16,274 nucleotides of DNA, from assembly GCA_037443545.1 (NCBI GenBank), contig JBBIOD010000038.1, forward strand, positions 1-16,274. The letters run 5' to 3'. Shown here in pieces: positions 15,018-16,274 of this stretch; the first letter of the stretch is position 1; each line of letters begins with the position of its first letter. The translations under genes were made by a program, and so were the position numbers. The DNA comes from JASEGV01 sp037443545. Its GTDB lineage: Bacteria; Bacteroidota; Ignavibacteria; UBA10030; BY39. Under the pieces are notes generated by a model. The model saw only the letters and a program-made list of their open reading frames with translations, was not told the origin of the DNA and searched no databases.

Positions 15018-15093
15018 AAGCCCGATGGACCCCATTTGATGGGTGGGGATACGCCACCGCCTCCCGGCTATCCTCTAACAATTCGTCGGGCTT
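15018..15093. other. Compact structured element between convergent sufT-like and ychF genes
   Basis: AAGCCCGA (15018-15025) pairs perfectly with TCGGGCTT (15086-15093), extended by one G-T wobble and one G-C pair. Inside are further possible hairpins: GGTGG (15042-15046) with CCACC (15054-15058), CCCAT (15031-15035) with ATGGG (15039-15043), and on the minus strand GCC-GGGA-GGC, which has a GNRA-type loop. CCCC and six T residues follow at 15094-15103, so the plus strand could use it as a long terminator for the SufT-like gene. The two internal stems share bases and compete. It is GC-rich against an AT-rich background. It may be a bidirectional terminator, a small RNA or a palindromic repeat; I recognise no named RNA family. 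Confidence 0.6.
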
Positions 15094-15101
15094 CCCCTTT
15101 T

Positions 15102-16196
15102 TTAAACGTTGAATCTGAAAAATACAACATCCCCGTCTTCAATCGAATAATCCTTGCCGTGTATGTGTAGTAGCCCTTTCTCTCTTAATGCCGCGTCAGA
15201 CCCAACGGCAATTAATTCTTTCAACTTTATTACTTCAGCTTTAATAAAACCTTTTTCGAAATCTGAGTGAATTTGACCGGCTGCTTTTGGGGCTTTTGTT
15301 CCCTTCTTAACTGTCCATGCATGCAACTCCTTTTCGTTGTGTGTATAGAATGTAATCAAGTCCAACAACCAATATCCTTCTTTGATTACTTTGTCCAAAC
15401 TTGATTCTGATAAACCTAAATCCTTCAAAAACTTTTCGCGTTCATCATAATTTAGGTCAGCGATTTCAGCCTCCATTTCTCCGTCGACGACCATTACTTT
15501 CGATCCGCGATGAACAGCCAACTTTTCTACAACTTTGATAAATTCATTACCTTTGGTTAATCCATCTTCATCAACGTTTGCGATAAACATAACCGGTTTT
15601 GCCGTTAATAGATGAAGATGACACGCAAGCTCTTTTTCTCCATCATCCAAATTTAACATTCTCGCAAGTCTGCCTTCATTCAAATGATTTTTTAATTTCT
15701 GACACACTTCAAGTGCGTGTCTCACCTTTTTATCGCCGGATTTTGATTGACGTTCTAGCTCTTGAAGATTTTTCTGTATAGTTTCGATATCTTTCAGTAT
15801 TAATTCTGTCTCAATTATTTCGATATCTCTTTTTGGATCGACATTCCCATAAGTATGTGCAATATTCTCATTCTCAAAGCATCTGACGACATGTACGATC
15901 GCATCAACTTCCCGGATATGAGCAAGAAATTGATTTCCTAATCCCTCTCCCTTGTTTGCTCCCTTAACCAAACCGGCGATATCCACAAACTCAATCGGGG
16001 TTGGAATTACTTTGGGCGGTTTAAAGATTTTTGCAAGAATAGTTAATCGCTCATCCGGGACAGTAACAATACCTGAGTGCGGTTCCTTAGTAGTAAATGG
16101 AAAATTTCCAACAGCCGAATTAGCTGAAGTAATTGCATTAAAGATTGTTGATTTCCCGACATTCGGCAATCCAACTATGCCGCATCTAAATCCCAT
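15102..16196 (-). CDS. ychF: YchF/Obg-like ATPase, translation-associated P-loop protein
   Basis: YchF is a conserved cytoplasmic P-loop ATPase of the Obg family that binds ribosomes and has been linked to stress responses. The 364-residue protein has the P-loop GLPNVGKS (9-16) and DIAG (72-75). H114 in ENENIAH is at the position of the catalytic histidine of the E. coli protein. NVDE (207-210) replaces the NKXD guanine-specificity motif, as expected for ATP preference. A helical coiled-coil arm lies at about 125-180, and a C-terminal TGS domain at about 280-362 ends in DGDVVFFRFNV. The length is standard. The ATG (complement of 16194-16196) follows an A-rich stretch with no clear ribosome site. 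The stop falls directly next to the structured element. Confidence 0.97.
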   Translation of the reverse strand: MGFRCGIVGLPNVGKSTIFNAITSANSAVGNFPFTTKEPHSGIVTVPDERLTILAKIFKPPKVIPTPIEFVDIAGLVKGANKGEGLGNQFLAHIREVDAIVHVVRCFENENIAHTYGNVDPKRDIEIIETELILKDIETIQKNLQELERQSKSGDKKVRHALEVCQKLKNHLNEGRLARMLNLDDGEKELACHLHLLTAKPVMFIANVDEDGLTKGNEFIKVVEKLAVHRGSKVMVVDGEMEAEIADLNYDEREKFLKDLGLSESSLDKVIKEGYWLLDLITFYTHNEKELHAWTVKKGTKAPKAAGQIHSDFEKGFIKAEVIKLKELIAVGSDAALREKGLLHIHGKDYSIEDGDVVFFRFNV

Positions 16197-16217
16197 AAAA
16201 AATCGTCGTTCATTTTT

Positions 16218-16274
16218 TTAACTTGTTATATTCATATCAATTACGTTGCGGATCTTCGATAAAACATCCTCTGT
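16218..16274 (-). CDS. Possible C-terminal tail of an upstream gene (5' end outside window)
   Basis: On the minus strand one frame is open from the window edge to a TAA (complement of 16218-16220), giving 18 residues ending in NVIDMNITS. The other two frames stop within 12 codons. The stop would lie 21 bases before the ychF ATG, so this gene would be in an operon with ychF. The fragment is too short to identify, and an open stretch this long can arise by chance. Confidence 0.3.
   Translation of the reverse strand, partial: TEDVLSKIRNVIDMNITS

Noticed and set aside
15018..15093. Integron attC site or transposon end
   Set aside because: The inverted arms and a CTAAC string suggested attC, but the paired GTTRRRY/RYYYAAC core sites are missing, and there is no integrase, transposase or target duplication.
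15018..15093. Known riboswitch or 4.5S/SRP RNA
   Set aside because: I could not match it to the SRP GGAAG-type core or to riboswitch consensus sequences I know; it also lies 3' of both flanking genes, not in a leader.

Overview
This is an AT-rich bacterial chromosomal window with tightly packed genes. It shows no mobile element, tRNA, rRNA or CRISPR array. The gene content includes a fused alpha/beta E1 of a branched-chain-type 2-oxoacid dehydrogenase, outer-membrane beta-barrel proteins ending in aromatic residues, a Fur-FeoA-FeoB cluster, and a Tat-type ApbE. Together these suggest a Gram-negative bacterium of the Bacteroidota/Chlorobiota (FCB) group, perhaps Ignavibacteria-like. The taxonomic guess is inference. 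The clearest promoters are ordinary sigma-70 type (TTGACA/TATAAT), not the -33/-7 type typical of Bacteroidia.

Layout. (1) 2-94: C-terminal tail of an unidentified gene on the plus strand. (2) 112-6670, minus strand: an operon transcribed as lpdA (E3), lipB, fused E1 alpha/beta, E2, lipA. It encodes a complete 2-oxoacid dehydrogenase plus the two enzymes that make its lipoyl cofactor. A degenerate palindromic intergenic repeat lies between the E2 gene and lipA. (3) 6671-6852: a divergent promoter region. (4) 6886-8190, plus strand: a POT-family oligopeptide/proton symporter followed by a strong intrinsic terminator. (5) 8264-14610, plus strand: a sigma-70 promoter and a near-perfect Fur operator, then eight closely spaced genes: fur, feoA, feoB, a 58-residue Cys-rich protein, two predicted outer-membrane beta-barrels, a periplasmic FMN-binding protein and a Tat-exported ApbE flavin transferase. 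(6) 14638-15008: a perfect-consensus promoter driving a SufT/MIP18-type Fe-S assembly gene. (7) 15018-15093: a compact structured element between convergent genes. (8) 15102-16196, minus strand: ychF. (9) 16218-16274, minus strand: a possible tail of another gene.

How the genes may work together. The most interesting unit is the Fur-headed cluster. FeoA/FeoB import Fe(II) across the inner membrane. The two barrel proteins could admit iron complexes or other small solutes across the outer membrane. The FMN-binding protein carries the SGAT flavinylation motif and ApbE is its expected modifying enzyme, so the pair would form a periplasmic redox module. A reasonable hypothesis is an iron-regulated unit that couples periplasmic ferric reduction to ferrous uptake. 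No inner-membrane electron donor for the flavoprotein is encoded in the window, so the electron source is an open question.
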